A DNA stretch of 64,000 bases from NCBI GenBank assembly GCA_003996215.1, contig QJPP01000830.1, positions 610,041 to 674,040 of the forward strand, read 5' to 3'. The notes below the pieces were generated by a model. The model made no database searches and was not told the DNA's origin. It saw only the letters and a list, made by a program, of their open reading frames with translations. Positions 46,633 through 57,046 of this stretch are shown here, one piece after another. The translations under genes were made by a program, and so were the position numbers. Source of the stretch: Jaltomata sinuosa. Its lineage: Eukaryota > Streptophyta > Magnoliopsida > Solanales > Solanaceae. Position 1 is the stretch's first letter, and each line of letters opens with the position of its first letter.

Positions 46633-48126
46633 TGATGAACGCTTAAATCGTGCTCCCCAAGTTGGAGGTCACGACGATCGTGCAGCAAAACAAAATTTAT
46701 AATTCCCAACGAGTGTCGGGGTCATACCCAAGGGACTTAGAGCTAACTAAATTAAGATTATGTCGAATTGAGTTCAAGATGAGAGTAAGTGCTTAAACAA
46801 GAAAAGTAAAAGGTTGGGGGAATTGGGATGTTTTCACTACAATCACAATTTAAATAAAAGCAAATAAACAAAAGCGGGTGAATCAAATAGAGTAGGCGAC
46901 TAGGAATGTTTATCCGATGGGGCTTTAGTTGTGGGCTAGGGTGATCATCAATTCACATTTGTTCTCTTTTATTGACATAAGTAGCGTTGGTCATGGGTAT
47001 GGATTGTTATCTCTCGATCAACAACAATATATCCAATGATCTTGGTTAGAGCATCATCCGTTTGATCGACAAACAACCAACCTAAGATTGGGGAGGTCAC
47101 ACTATCTCTAGCTTAGACCCTTAAATGGGTAATTCCTTCGATAAGAGCTATTTCTAGCCTCAAATCTAGATGGAGTCCCAAGTTCCCACTAGAAATTTCA
47201 CATTCGAAACCATGAAATCCTCTTTCAAGAAATCACATAGTCAAGTAATGAAAATTAATGTTTGCAACCACCAATTTTAGGATTAAAAGTTGGTAAAATT
47301 ACTAGACCCATGTCAAATAAGCAATTATAAAGATGAATTAACAACACCCACACCCATTTGTCAAGCACCCATCAGTAACACACCCCTAGACAAGATAAAT
47401 TAGCCACTCATAGCAAAGGAGAGAGATATACCATCTGGGTAAGTCAAAATCCTCTTCATTAGAGCTAAATCTCAAGTTCTAAACTCCATTTGAGTGCATA
47501 AATGGTTATCCAAGAGAATGGATTCAAATCCTCTTCTCTTTGGAAAGGAAAACTTGTTTTCAAGACAAAAAACTTTCTAAAATGAACTGAAGAAGAATAT
47601 TTACAAATGAGCCTAAATGAGCCTTTTATAGCTTCCCAAAATGTCACTAAAATTTAGGACAAAATTGACCCTCCGAGTGATGTACGGCGCGATATGCGGT
47701 TAGCACGTCATGATGTGCACATCGCACACCCTCTTTGATTGGACTAGTGACTTCAACTGACTTTGGGAGCTTCGTGCGAAGGTGGTGCAGTTCGCACCTT
47801 GGGATGTGCGCATCACACATCGACCGCACCTCTCAACAGATTCTTCAGTGGCTTTTGCAACTTTATGCGGAGGAGGTGTGGTTTGCACCTTGGCTGGTGC
47901 GTGTCGCACAGCCGCCGCATCTCAGGTCAGAATCTCCAGCTTTTTGAAACACTTCACACTTCATTCCTTTTGAGCTCTTTTTGGGTCCATTTTCTTGTTT
48001 CTCATTATTTATCAAAAGTACCTGCATAGACATCAATAAAGGCCATAAGAACCTCTAAATCTATTCAAAACATAGCAATAGTTCATGGATTTAGGCTCAA
48101 TAAGTTGGTAGATTACCGAATTATCA
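46633..48126 (-). repeat. E7 3' LTR (1494 bp)
   Basis: Minus strand TGATAATTCGGTAATC... to ...GCGTTCATCA. It is homologous to the E2 LTRs. The dyad cluster is at 47680-47930, the TATA box at 47624-47630. Confidence 0.93.
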
Positions 48127-48141
48127 AACCCCCAAACTTGA
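48127..48141 (-). promoter_or_regulatory. E7 polypurine tract
   Basis: The reverse complement TCAAGTTTGGGGGTT abuts the LTR. Confidence 0.85.
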
Positions 48142-50226
48142 ACTATTGCTTGTCCTTAAGCAAGATACTCACAAGGCAAGGAATAAATTATGCTCAAGAC
48201 TCAATTAAGGCACAAGAGACTAATCTATACTAAAAAAATTATGAAAAATAATAAACAAAAGACTCAAGTATGATGCTCATCTCAATTTGAACCACCACAA
48301 ACTCAAGGCATTTTGCAATTTCAAAACTTTTTTCCAAAGGAAATCATTTCTCATTCAAAATCAAGGGAATTTTTGTCATTCAAAACAAGACATTTAAGCT
48401 TCTCAAGTCATTGGCATGGACCATCAAGGTTTGCCTCGAGATTCACCACACAACTTGTCTCATTCATCTCATTTGAAATAGAGACCTCATGTTTTAATTC
48501 GAGTGCATGATCCCACTCACCACAAGAGAGAATCCCACTCGTAATCATTCAATTCACAAACAATCGGGATTATATGAGAACCAAAGAGACTCTGATGCTC
48601 TCAAGGAAATTCAAGTTCACACGCGTAGAACCATAGGCTTGCCCTTCATGTAGATCGCCACTAATGTAGGGTAGCCAAGCTCAGAATCACTAAGGACTTG
48701 TGGGTTACGATGTTGGCTAGGGCTAGGGTGAGGATTTCATTTGGTTCAAGTGGTTACACCTCCCTAATCCTCTTTGTTCTAATTTCGAATCACCCCTCAC
48801 ATTTTCAAATTTTCAACTTCACCTTATTTCTCCCTCGCACAATCCCAAGATTTCTCCATTTTACTCATGATCATTCAAACTCCTTGTATCGTCTTTGTTT
48901 GTTAGCACCTATTTTTGCTTTTCATTTTACTCATTGGATTTGGAGCAAATTTTCAATTCAAACCGAAGGTGCTACCTTGCACTTTGAGTGCACTTATTTT
49001 CTTCTCCTCATTTGATTACATGCACCCCCAAACTTAGGCATTTGCCTATGTTATCCTTCATTTCCCCCCCCCCCTAAACTTAGGCTTTTAGCCTACATTT
49101 AATTTTCAAGCAATTAGGGAGGATGGGTGTCAAGATAGAGGTTCCAAAAAGGTCAATGTGTTAACAAGGTGCCGAAGAACGGTCGCAAGCTCAAAGGGTT
49201 TCACTAGGGTTGACATCATGGGAAGTCATTTGGGCAAAGTGGTTATCAAAAAGGGCCTAAGGTCGTCCAAGCTCGGTCACATTTAGAATTTTGCCTTGAA
49301 TCACATTCAGGGAAAGTTCTAGATGACACTTATGCACAAGAATCAAGGTAAAGCCTCACTATACAAGGCATCATGCCATAAGACTTCTTTCATTAGTCTC
49401 AAAATCAATTGGGACAAATGATTTTCGATAAGATATTATGAGTTTATTGCACACTCGTGTGTGAGTCAATCAAGCCAAAGTGAGAGTGTGCAAGTCATGA
49501 CAAGAGAATGCTTTTCCTCAAAGAAATTCATTTCCCTTCTTCCTTTTATTTTCAAAACAATTTTCCAAGAGAATTTTTTTGGTGGGCCTATTTCGAGACA
49601 AGCAACTACGAACTCAATTCTAAAACTAAAACTTGGCATTTTCCCTTAAGAAAGTTGCCTTTAAATCTATCATAGGAAAACACTAACCCGGTTCGACACA
49701 AAAACAAAAGAAAAAAAAAGAAAATAATCAAAACTTTTGCTCCTTGGGAAAGAACCGTGGTATTAAGAAAACCCTCGGAGTTTATTTCTAAACTACTATT
49801 AACAAGGCGATATCCAATTTTCATGCTCATAATTCATTTTTGAACAAGCCTTGGCATAGGACTTTAGCACATTTGCAAAGCACGGGTAGTGACACAATGG
49901 GGCATGTAAAACCAACCCAGCAACACAATCTCAAAATCCAAAACTCTAGCCCGGTGAGGGCGCAAATAAGCTCAATACTAAAAATAAAACATAATCAAAA
50001 GGCCCGGCGAGGACAATAGCATCATAATCATCAAAAATGTGCCCAACAAAGGCCAAATAAAATCTAGCAAAATGTCATCAAGGCCCGACAAGGGCAATAA
50101 AAACTAATATCTTAAGCCCACTCATGAGCACCAACAAAAGCAAGTAAAGCCACCCCCTCCCCACTAAAATAGCATTGCCCTCAATGCTAATAAAGCAATG
50201 GGATGAGGGTGGAATTCCCTAGAGGA
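48142..50226 (-). other. E7 3' noncoding region
   Basis: It is homologous to 16400-18103 of E2. No supported ORF. It contains additional purine-tract-like sites (CCCCCAAACTTAGGCA at 49025, and a run of eleven C at 49064-49074 followed by TAAACTTAGG). Confidence 0.7.
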
Positions 50227-51669
50227 CTAAGTCTCATCATCATCATCACCTGTAACTGTCTCCTCATCTGAGGCTCTCCCACTTGGGCCAGCACCACCCT
50301 TTCGGGAGTGCGCAAAAAGTGTGGAGTCATGGAGAACCTTCTGAAATAGATCCTGATCATCACCCAACTCTTGATCCTCATTTCCAGGCAATACCTCATC
50401 CGCATAGGCTGCAAACAAGCTATCTAAAGGTTCGGGAATGGAACAAGGTGGTCAAATTTACTTCTACCACCGGAGCTTTACCATTGACCTTGCAAGCATC
50501 ATCCTGTAGTGTCTTGATTGACCCCTCTATGATGTTGATCCTTTTGCACAGTGAGGTTAAGCTATACATAACCCCTCACACTGTGTCCTTAACAACCCTA
50601 TTTATCATACCGGGTAGCTTTATGGCTAGGTCGGCCAGCTGCCGCTCATGGTTATAAGTTTTGTCCACCATGTCTTGAAGGGCACTTGTGGTCATATACG
50701 GAGCAGGGGCATATGGGTGTGCCTCTGAAGTGGTCCGGGAGGGAGATGAAATGTCTGCTCTAGCACCAAGCTCATCACTGACAACCTCACTCGACTACTC
50801 AATCCTTTGCCTCTTGAACCTGGGAGCATCATTGTCTGTTTTCTTATCAAGGTCGATTGTCCCAATAGCATGAGTGAAGTTGTCACAACTAAGGGTGGGG
50901 ACATTGGCCTTAGCACAAAGCTTAGTAATTGGCACCAAAAAAGGGAAGGAGTCATTTTCTTGATGAGCTTTTCTCCTTATCACCATAGCTGCAATTTCCC
51001 TAAAGTTCACATGCTCCTCTGTCATAATGGTAGCAATTAGAATGGCTCCATCTTGGGTTATCTTCTGATAATTTTGGGAAGCCAAGAAACGATTGAGAAT
51101 AAGATCATATCAAAGAAGATCCTCAAAGATCAGGGACCTCCTTGAAATATCCCCACCCCCATAGTAGACCAAAGAGGTACATCTTGAGCAATAATGGGGG
51201 TTGTCTCCTGATATGTCTTTGATTCAGCCATCAACCTAGCTAGAAGTGCAGGGGCAGGCTCAATTGGATGACCCCAATAGATAGCATTGATGGCAGCTGG
51301 GGTAATAGAAACTTTCTTGCCCCATATGACAACTGCATTTAAGTTGGGGAACTTGTCCTTGTTTCCTTTGTAATCCTTGGAATCTTGTGTGGCTTGATAG
51401 GCTGCAAAGAATTCTCAGACTATCTCCTTATAGTATCCCCCGGGTATATCCTAGAATGGCTACCATTCCCGATTAGCAAATTGTTGGTGCATCTTAGGCA
51501 GCTCACTTCCAACTCCCCCCATGTTAAAACTCTGCTCCACATTGAAAGTTCTATTCTTGTCCCGCTTATAGTAGGCCTTCATGCCTTACACCCTGAAATG
51601 AAGCTTCGATTCTTCCGCTGCAGTCATTTTCCTAGGTTGTCCTCCCGTGTTTCTCTTGCTAGAAGACAT
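50227..51669 (-). pseudogene. E7 accessory gene ('putative plant transposon protein' type), broken
   Basis: ATG 51669 (MSSSKRNTGGQPRK) begins it, and a TAA follows at codon 29. Homology to the E5 ORF continues: EFFAAYQ, then NLNAVVIWGKKVSITPAAIN, the -SQNYQKITQDGAILI segment (after a frameshift near 51085), and FPFLVPITKLCAKANV, equal to FPSLITELCRLAEV in E5. The C-terminal part includes a helical stretch (SLCKRINIIEGSIKTLQDD) and ends with an acidic tail DEETVTGDDDDET at 50227. At least three stops and two frameshifts inactivate it. Its layout fixes the full shape of the protein: domain, helical region, acidic tail. Confidence 0.68.
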
Positions 51670-51711
51670 GTTCTGCATCCAGAGATTGTGAGCCAAAAAC
51701 ATAAACAAAAC

Positions 51712-52748
51712 CTAAGAAGAAGTTAGCAAAATACAAAGGATTGAATGCAACAGACTAGAAAAACAAAGTAGGTGATTGTCGGCTTGTGCGGACCATATGT
51801 GAAATGCACCAGAGAGAATGCGCTATCACACAAGCAAGCAGAAACCTACAGGGATTTTCTCATTGAGATGCAAAGCTGGTGTGATTCGCACCATACAAAG
51901 TGCACATCGCACCATGCGTCTCCCCTCGAAGTAGTGAATGACCTTCTATTTTCAACCTGGTGTGATGCCTTATGTGACTCTCTCATCAAGATCTATGCAT
52001 CGCATGCAAAATGCACAAAGTCCCAATTGGAATTTTTGGTTCCTTGTGTTCTTGTGAATTCCGCATGTGATCCGTAGAGCAAGATGTGCTTAGCACTTGG
52101 CACCATTCAATCAACCAGTCAACAATGAAAAAATATGAACAAGGGATATCATGACCACAACCTCCGGGTATTCAGACTTCCCCGGGTTTCCATTAACACA
52201 ACAACAAGCAAGAAAGGAACTCAATGACTTCCCTTAAGATGGACATTACCCCGTCTATCATTGGGAACATCAAGCCTTCACTTGCAACAGTGGGTACCAA
52301 TAATTTTAGCAATAATTAACCCCCTCCACGCATAAGATCATACACCCCACATATAATTCTCAATAATAATCGTGGGTATACAATCAGTAAAATTCAGCCT
52401 CAAGAGTCAATTTCCAATCAAATCCTCATGACAAACGATGATTTGCCTTTAAGAACGACGTCTCCTAATCTATCATCGGGCCAAATCATTCGTCAATTAC
52501 AAGTGGGTTACTCAGACTTCACCCCAAACACAGATTTCAAGGCTAACAGTTACTACCAATCAACATGCATTAATAAGATTAAAGTTCTACCAAGTTGGAA
52601 GTAAGCAAAATCATCAATACAACTCAAAATTGGGGACCCAAAATTTTTGGATCTCACCCAAAACCAACATGGCAATTCTACTAAGAATGCTTCACAATAT
52701 GAATTCCCAACCTCCATAAAAACAAGTATTTAACATCAGGGAACTTAC
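51712..52748 (-). other. Possible intron before the E7 accessory ORF
   Basis: Donor TATG|GTAAGT (GT at 52748-52747) and acceptor GCTAACTTCTTCTTAG|G (AG at 51713-51712) on the minus strand; the acceptor is about 40 bases upstream of ATG 51669. The 1.04-kb interval contains a dyad cluster (51775-52075). It is the positional equivalent of 36157-36583 in E5. Confidence 0.4.
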
Positions 52749-52995
52749 CATAAGCAAAGATTACGAAGGAAGGAGTGAAAATTGAAGCTTTTTGGACTTC
52801 AACAATGGTTACCCAAGCAAACCTCACCGGAGAATGACAGCGGCAGCGGTGGTGTAGCAGTGGAGATGTTTGAGAGAGAGGAGAAGAAGATTTTGGGAAA
52901 AGTGGAGAGGTTTGTGGAATGTTTTAGGAGAGAATTTTGGGAATTGGAGAGAAAAAATGGTGGAAGGAGGAGAAGAGAGGCAGGTTTAAAAAGAA
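52749..52995 (-). promoter_or_regulatory. Possible internal promoter and CT-rich leader of the E7 accessory gene
   Basis: On the minus strand CTTTTTAAACCTGCC (TATA-like, about 52985) is followed by a long CT-rich stretch (CTCTCTTCTCCTCC, CTTCTTCTCCTCTC) ending at the donor. The opposite strand has a 212-codon frame (52782-53420) that I regard as chance. Confidence 0.4.
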
Positions 52996-53059
52996 AAAAA
53001 GAAGACAAGTTAGCCGGGTCGTCTCTGGGTCGGGTCTGTCAGTGGGTTAGGTCAACTAA

Positions 53060-53345
53060 AATTCCAATTTACCTTTCGTGCATCGCGATATGCGATTTGC
53101 ACCATCCTTGGGGTGGACCATATGGCATTTCGCACATCGCCTTTTTTTCTCCCCTGGTTTGCCTAGGTGTCTATTTTGCCATGCGATGGAGGTGCGCCAC
53201 TCACTTGGGCTCGTGCGGTCCGCACGTCCTAGGGCACATAACTTCCAAATTTTCAAATTCCTTCAGGCAGTCTATTTTGGCATGCGGTAGACTGTGCGAC
53301 ACGCACAATTGCTTGTGTGAACCGCACAGTCCGCTGCACAACTTA
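53060..53345. promoter_or_regulatory. G+C-rich dyad cluster upstream of the E7 internal promoter
   Basis: It contains TGTGCGACACGCACA at 53293-53307, exactly the 15-mer found in the E2 LTR (9944-9958), plus GTGCGGTCCGCAC near 53213-53225 and GCATCGCGATATGC near 53078. The same motif class occurs in E7's own LTRs. Confidence 0.6.
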
Positions 53346-53445
53346 TTTTTGCCCTGCATTCCTTGTTCAGTTTTCCATCCATGCATTCCCTACAAACACA
53401 CCAAAAACAACAAACGATAACAAAAAAAATAAACAAATAAAGAAA

Positions 53446-53491
53446 CTTGGGTTTCCTCCCAAGCAGCCCTTGATATAACATCACGGCACAA
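53446..53491 (-). other. Athila post-integrase block in E7
   Basis: The minus strand reads GCCGTGATGTTATATCAAGG, then CTTGGGAGGAAACCCAAG, matching 15893-15933. It lies 15 bases from the last gag codon, so pol was removed precisely between gag and this block. Confidence 0.65.
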
Positions 53492-53505
53492 TGATACTGC
53501 CTCAA

Positions 53506-53760
53506 TCAATTATTCTTTGGGTTGGTGATGGTGTCTCTAGGCAACGTCCCTTTCATCCTCGAGTACATTTGGCTTAAGAGGTGGTTCATTTGGGCCTTAA
53601 GATACTTGATCGAGGCTGAGTGGGAGCTCACAGTTTGGTAAAATGTTAAGACTTCACTCTTTAGCTCGCTCACTCCCGTATTTGTGGTGTCTACCTTTCT
53701 AAGAACCAAGGACAACATGTCCTCCAACTTGGAATGGCCAGGGTTCTTGTGCCCGGTTGG
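53506..53760 (-). pseudogene. gag: E7 gag C-terminal fragment
   Basis: MEDMLSLVLRKVDTTNTGVSELKSEV and YQTVSSHSASIKYLKAQM match the coiled-coil region of E6 and E2 gag. It is shifted by one frame from the capsid part. It ends TNPKNN, stop at 53506. Confidence 0.75.
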
Positions 53761-53840
53761 TAAAGAGAGGCTGCCTTGTTTGGAGGAATATAGGGATTCA
53801 AACTTCGGTGATTGAAACGATCACCATCCTTGTCTCTATC

Positions 53841-54836
53841 CTACCAATTTCCATTTCTTTCTTTGTCTCGAATCCAACATTGGTTCTCCTCCCTCTTACA
53901 ATAGTACCCAAAATAAGAACCCGCCGACATAAAGCATAGTTTGCCATCAACCATTGTCATTAATTCATCATCACTCGCTTTGATTTCTGGTGTATTCATT
54001 GCATTCACTGTCTTAGCCACACCCGCTCCTATCACATGCTTGGCCATTAGATCAATTTGTGTCATTATTTTGTCCATTTTCTCATTATGCTCCTCATCCT
54101 TCTTCCTCATTTCATTAACCAAGATGGATGAGCGTCCTCCTAAATTTTGTACATCAGCTTCTCTCGTATGCCAAGCTTGATTGGTTTTTGTCATTCTCTC
54201 TAACAAAGTCGAGGCAATGGGAAATTCTATGTCCATGAAGGTGCCACCTCCAAGGTTGTTAGCCACCGACATATTTAGAGAGTTTAACGACCAATAGAAG
54301 CTTTGTAGCAATACGTTGTTCGACAACTCATGATTCGGGCACAAGAGAAGCTTCTTTTTGAACCTTAACCAAACTTCAGGTAGAGGCTCATCTGAGAGCT
54401 GCCTAAAGTTGGTGATCTCATCTCTTAGCTTTATCATTAGAGATGGAGGAAAAAATCTCAATGTAAATGCCTCAACTAACTTGGCCCAAGATATGATAGA
54501 GTCACCCGGCAACTCTTCCAACCACGTCGTGGCTTCCCCCGTCAAGGAAAAAGAAAATAGTCATAGTCGTATGGATTCTTTGGAGATATGTTAAAAAGTG
54601 AATGGTTGGCAAATCTCCACAAAATTCTGAATATGCCAGTTGGCATTTTCGTATGTTGCTTCACTAAATAGGCCGTTCATTTGGATTAAGTGGAGCATGG
54701 TGCTAGTCACATGAAAGACAACATTTCCCACCGTGGGGGGTAGGCGGATTGCACTTACACCCCCTTGCATCATTTGCTTAGCCTCGTCGGCCTCTATGAA
54801 GTCGTCAATGCTCTCATTGTCGTCGGCCTCATTCAT
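53841..54836 (-). pseudogene. gag: E7 gag capsid domain
   Basis: The N-terminal part runs from 54836 (MNEADDNESIDDFIEADEAK) to stop 54591. The same frame resumes as LTGEATTWLEELPGDSIISW, FTLRFFPPSLMIKLRDEITNF and EVWLRFKKKLLLCPNHEL, an Athila Retrotrans_gag core. It ends at 53841 after an Asp/Glu/Lys-rich tail. Two stops fall between the parts. It would form the particle shell if intact. Confidence 0.85.
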
Positions 54837-54941
54837 AGGCTAGCCTGCTTAATCATAACACAAGCAAACAATGAAAGAAAAAGAAACAAGTACTCCAAAA
54901 GTGATTTCAAATCAACAATCAAAAATAGATAACAACTCAAG

Positions 54942-54959
54942 TCCCGGTCAACGACGCCA
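54942..54959 (-). promoter_or_regulatory. E7 primer binding site
   Basis: The reverse complement TGGCGTCGTTGACCGGGA resembles the Athila type. It is unusually far (about 76 bases) from the LTR. Confidence 0.75.
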
Positions 54960-54963
54960 TTTT

Positions 54964-55035
54964 TACTAAAGCAGAGAAAGAGACGTCCTTGTCAGAGGAC
55001 CAAGCCACTCGAACAAAGTTAGATTAGCGGAATGC
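54964..55035 (-). other. About 70-bp extra segment between E7 5' LTR and primer site
   Basis: Other Athila-type elements here have 3-5 bases between LTR and primer site. The 3' LTR has no equivalent of this segment, so it is an insertion or an extended 5' LTR end. Confidence 0.6.
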
Positions 55036-56534
55036 AAATGAATGCTCAAATCTTTCTCCCCAAGTTGGAGGTCACGGTGATCGTACAGCAAAACAAGATT
55101 TATAATTCCCAACGAGTGTCAGGGTCGTACCCAAGGGACTTGGAGCTAGCTAAAATAAGATTGTGTCAAATTAAGTTCAAGATGAGAGTAAGTGCTTAAA
55201 GAAGAAAAGTAAAAGGTTGGGGGAATTGGGATGTTGTCACTACAATCACGATTCAAATAAAAGCAAATAAACAAAAGTAGGTGAACCACATAAAGTAGGC
55301 GACTAGGGATGGGTATCCGATGGGGCTTTAGTCGTGGGCTAGGGTGATCATCAATTCATATTTGTTCTCGTTTATTAACATAAGTAGCGTTGGTCATGGG
55401 TATGAATTGTTATCTCTCGATCAATAACCATATATCCGATGACCTTGGTTAGAGCATCATCGGTTTGATCGACAAACAACCAACCTAAGCTTGGGAAGGT
55501 CACACTATCTCCAGATTAGACCCTTAAATTGGTGATTCATTTAATAAGAGCTATTTCTAGCCTCAAATCTAGATGGAGTCCCAAGTTCCCACTAGAAATT
55601 TCACATCCAAAACCCTGAAATCCTCTTTCAAGAAATCACATAGTCAAGTAATGAAAATTAATGTTTGCAACCATCAATTTTAGGATTAAAACTTAGTGAA
55701 ATTACTAGACCCAAGTCAAATAAGCAATTATAAAGATGAATGAACAACACCCACACCAATTTTTCAAGCACCCATCATCAACACACTCCTAGACAAGAGA
55801 AATTAGCCACTCATAGCAAAGGAGAGAGATATACCAACTGGGTAAGTCAAAATCCTCTTCATTAGAGCTAAATCTCAAGTTCTAAGCTCAATTTGAGTGC
55901 ACAAATGGTTAACCAAGAGAATGGATTCAAACCCTCTTCTCTTTGGAGAGGAAAACTTGTTCTCAAGACAAAAAGCTTTCTAAAATATTTAGAACCGAAG
56001 AAGAATATTTACAAATAAGCCTAAATGAGCTTTTTATAGCTTCCCAAAATATCACTAAAATTTAGGACAAAATTGCCCCTTCGGGTTGTGTGCGGTGCGA
56101 CATGTGGTTCGCACGTCATGATGTGTGCATCACACACCCTTTTTGATTGGACTAGTGAATTCGGCTGACTTTGGGATCTTCGTGCGAAGGTGGTGCGGTT
56201 CGCACCTTGGGATGTGCATGTCGCACAGCCACCGCACCTCTCAACTGATTCTTCACTGGCTTTTGAAACTTTATGCGGAGGAGGTGCAGTTCGCACCTCG
56301 GCTTGTGCGTGTCGCACGATCGCCGCATCTCAGGTCAGAATATCCAGCTTTTTGAATCACTTCACAATTTACTCCTTTTGAGATCTTTTTGGGTTCATTT
56401 CCTTGTTTCTCATCATTTATCAAAAGTACCTGCATAGACATCAATAAAGTCCATAAGAACCTCTAAATCTATTCAAAACATAGAAATAATTCATGGATTT
56501 AGGCTCAATAAGTTGGTAGATTATCGACTTATCA
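55036..56534 (-). repeat. E7 5' LTR (about 1499 bp)
   Basis: It pairs with 46633-48126. The TATA box is at 56032-56038 (minus) and the dyad cluster at 56090-56335, including GGTGCGGTTCGCACC. The LTR end (TGATGA in the 3' copy) is changed to AAATGA. Confidence 0.92.
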
Positions 56535-56539
56535 ACTTG

Positions 56540-56616
56540 CCAAGTCTAAAATTTTCAACTCCCAATTCTGAAAAGGTTCTAAACCCGATTCTTGCAGGAT
56601 TAGCTCAACCATTACA
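56540..56616 (-). repeat. LTR-M, last piece (start of the minus-strand LTR)
   Basis: On the minus strand it starts TGTAATGGTTGAGC at 56616. It follows the chromodomain remnant and so sits where a 3' LTR would. Confidence 0.45.
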
Positions 56617-56910
56617 ACAAAAAAGGTCATTGCAACTGATAATAATTTACACATCATTCATCCTCGAATGATCAGATAAGAAAATGAGCTAGGTCAAGAA
56701 GGAAATAGTACCGAAATCCTCAAACAAGTGAGGGTACTTGTCCCGCATGTCCTTCTTGGTTTTCTAAATAACTTTTTCAATTGGAAGATTCTTCCATTAA
56801 ACCTTTACTAATCTAATATCCTTTGTCCTTAACTTTCGGACATCCCAATCAATAATAGCAACTGCCTCTTTCTCATAAGATCCTTATCTAGCAAGACTGA
56901 ATCCCACTTA
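56617..56910 (-). pseudogene. Chromodomain fragment of a Tekay-type pol
   Basis: The minus strand, with frame changes, reads YEKEAVAIIDWDVRKLRTKD, then DMRDKYPHLFEDF, the end of a Tekay chromodomain, followed by the lineage signature ATTCGAGGATGAATG (about 56655-56670). The rest of pol is absent. Confidence 0.7.
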
Positions 56911-57046
56911 AGAAAGAAAAGATAATTTCCTAAAGTCCTATTGCCTCTCGAAGAAAAGTACAGACGTCTCCATACCATTCCGAAAGAGTCTACTAGACTT
57001 GTTTTGGTACGATAAGATCAACGAACTAGGGCTCTTCTATGATCTT
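56911..57046 (-). other. Tekay 5' leader fragment fused to the chromodomain fragment
   Basis: The minus strand TCTAGTAGA and GGAGACGTCTGTAC resemble the leader after the primer site in E8 (61583-61621). A degraded primer site (about 57029-57046) lies at its start. It runs directly into the chromodomain near 56910, so everything between leader and pol end is missing. Confidence 0.65.

Larger units (their letters stand above)
46633..56534 (-). mobile_element. E7: Athila-type gag-plus-accessory element, 9.9 kb
   Basis: LTRs at 46633-48126 (3') and 55036-56534 (5') are the same family as E2. The purine tract, primer site and imperfect duplication ACTAG (46628-46632)/ACTTG (56535-56539) agree. 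On the minus strand it has gag, then immediately the post-integrase block, then a dyad cluster, CT-rich leader, possible intron, accessory gene and 3' noncoding region. Protease, RT, RNase H and integrase are absent. Confidence 0.9.

Noticed and set aside
52782..53420. 212-codon + strand ORF with a charged N-terminal half
   Set aside because: It lies antisense to the CT-rich leader and dyad cluster of E7. Its charged composition is what a reversed CT-rich tract encodes (GAG/GAA/AGG). No domain and no relative in E5.
30587..56616. LTR-M as a simple solo LTR inserted in E4
   Set aside because: No 5-bp duplication at the two ends, and E4 integrase does not resume after 56616.
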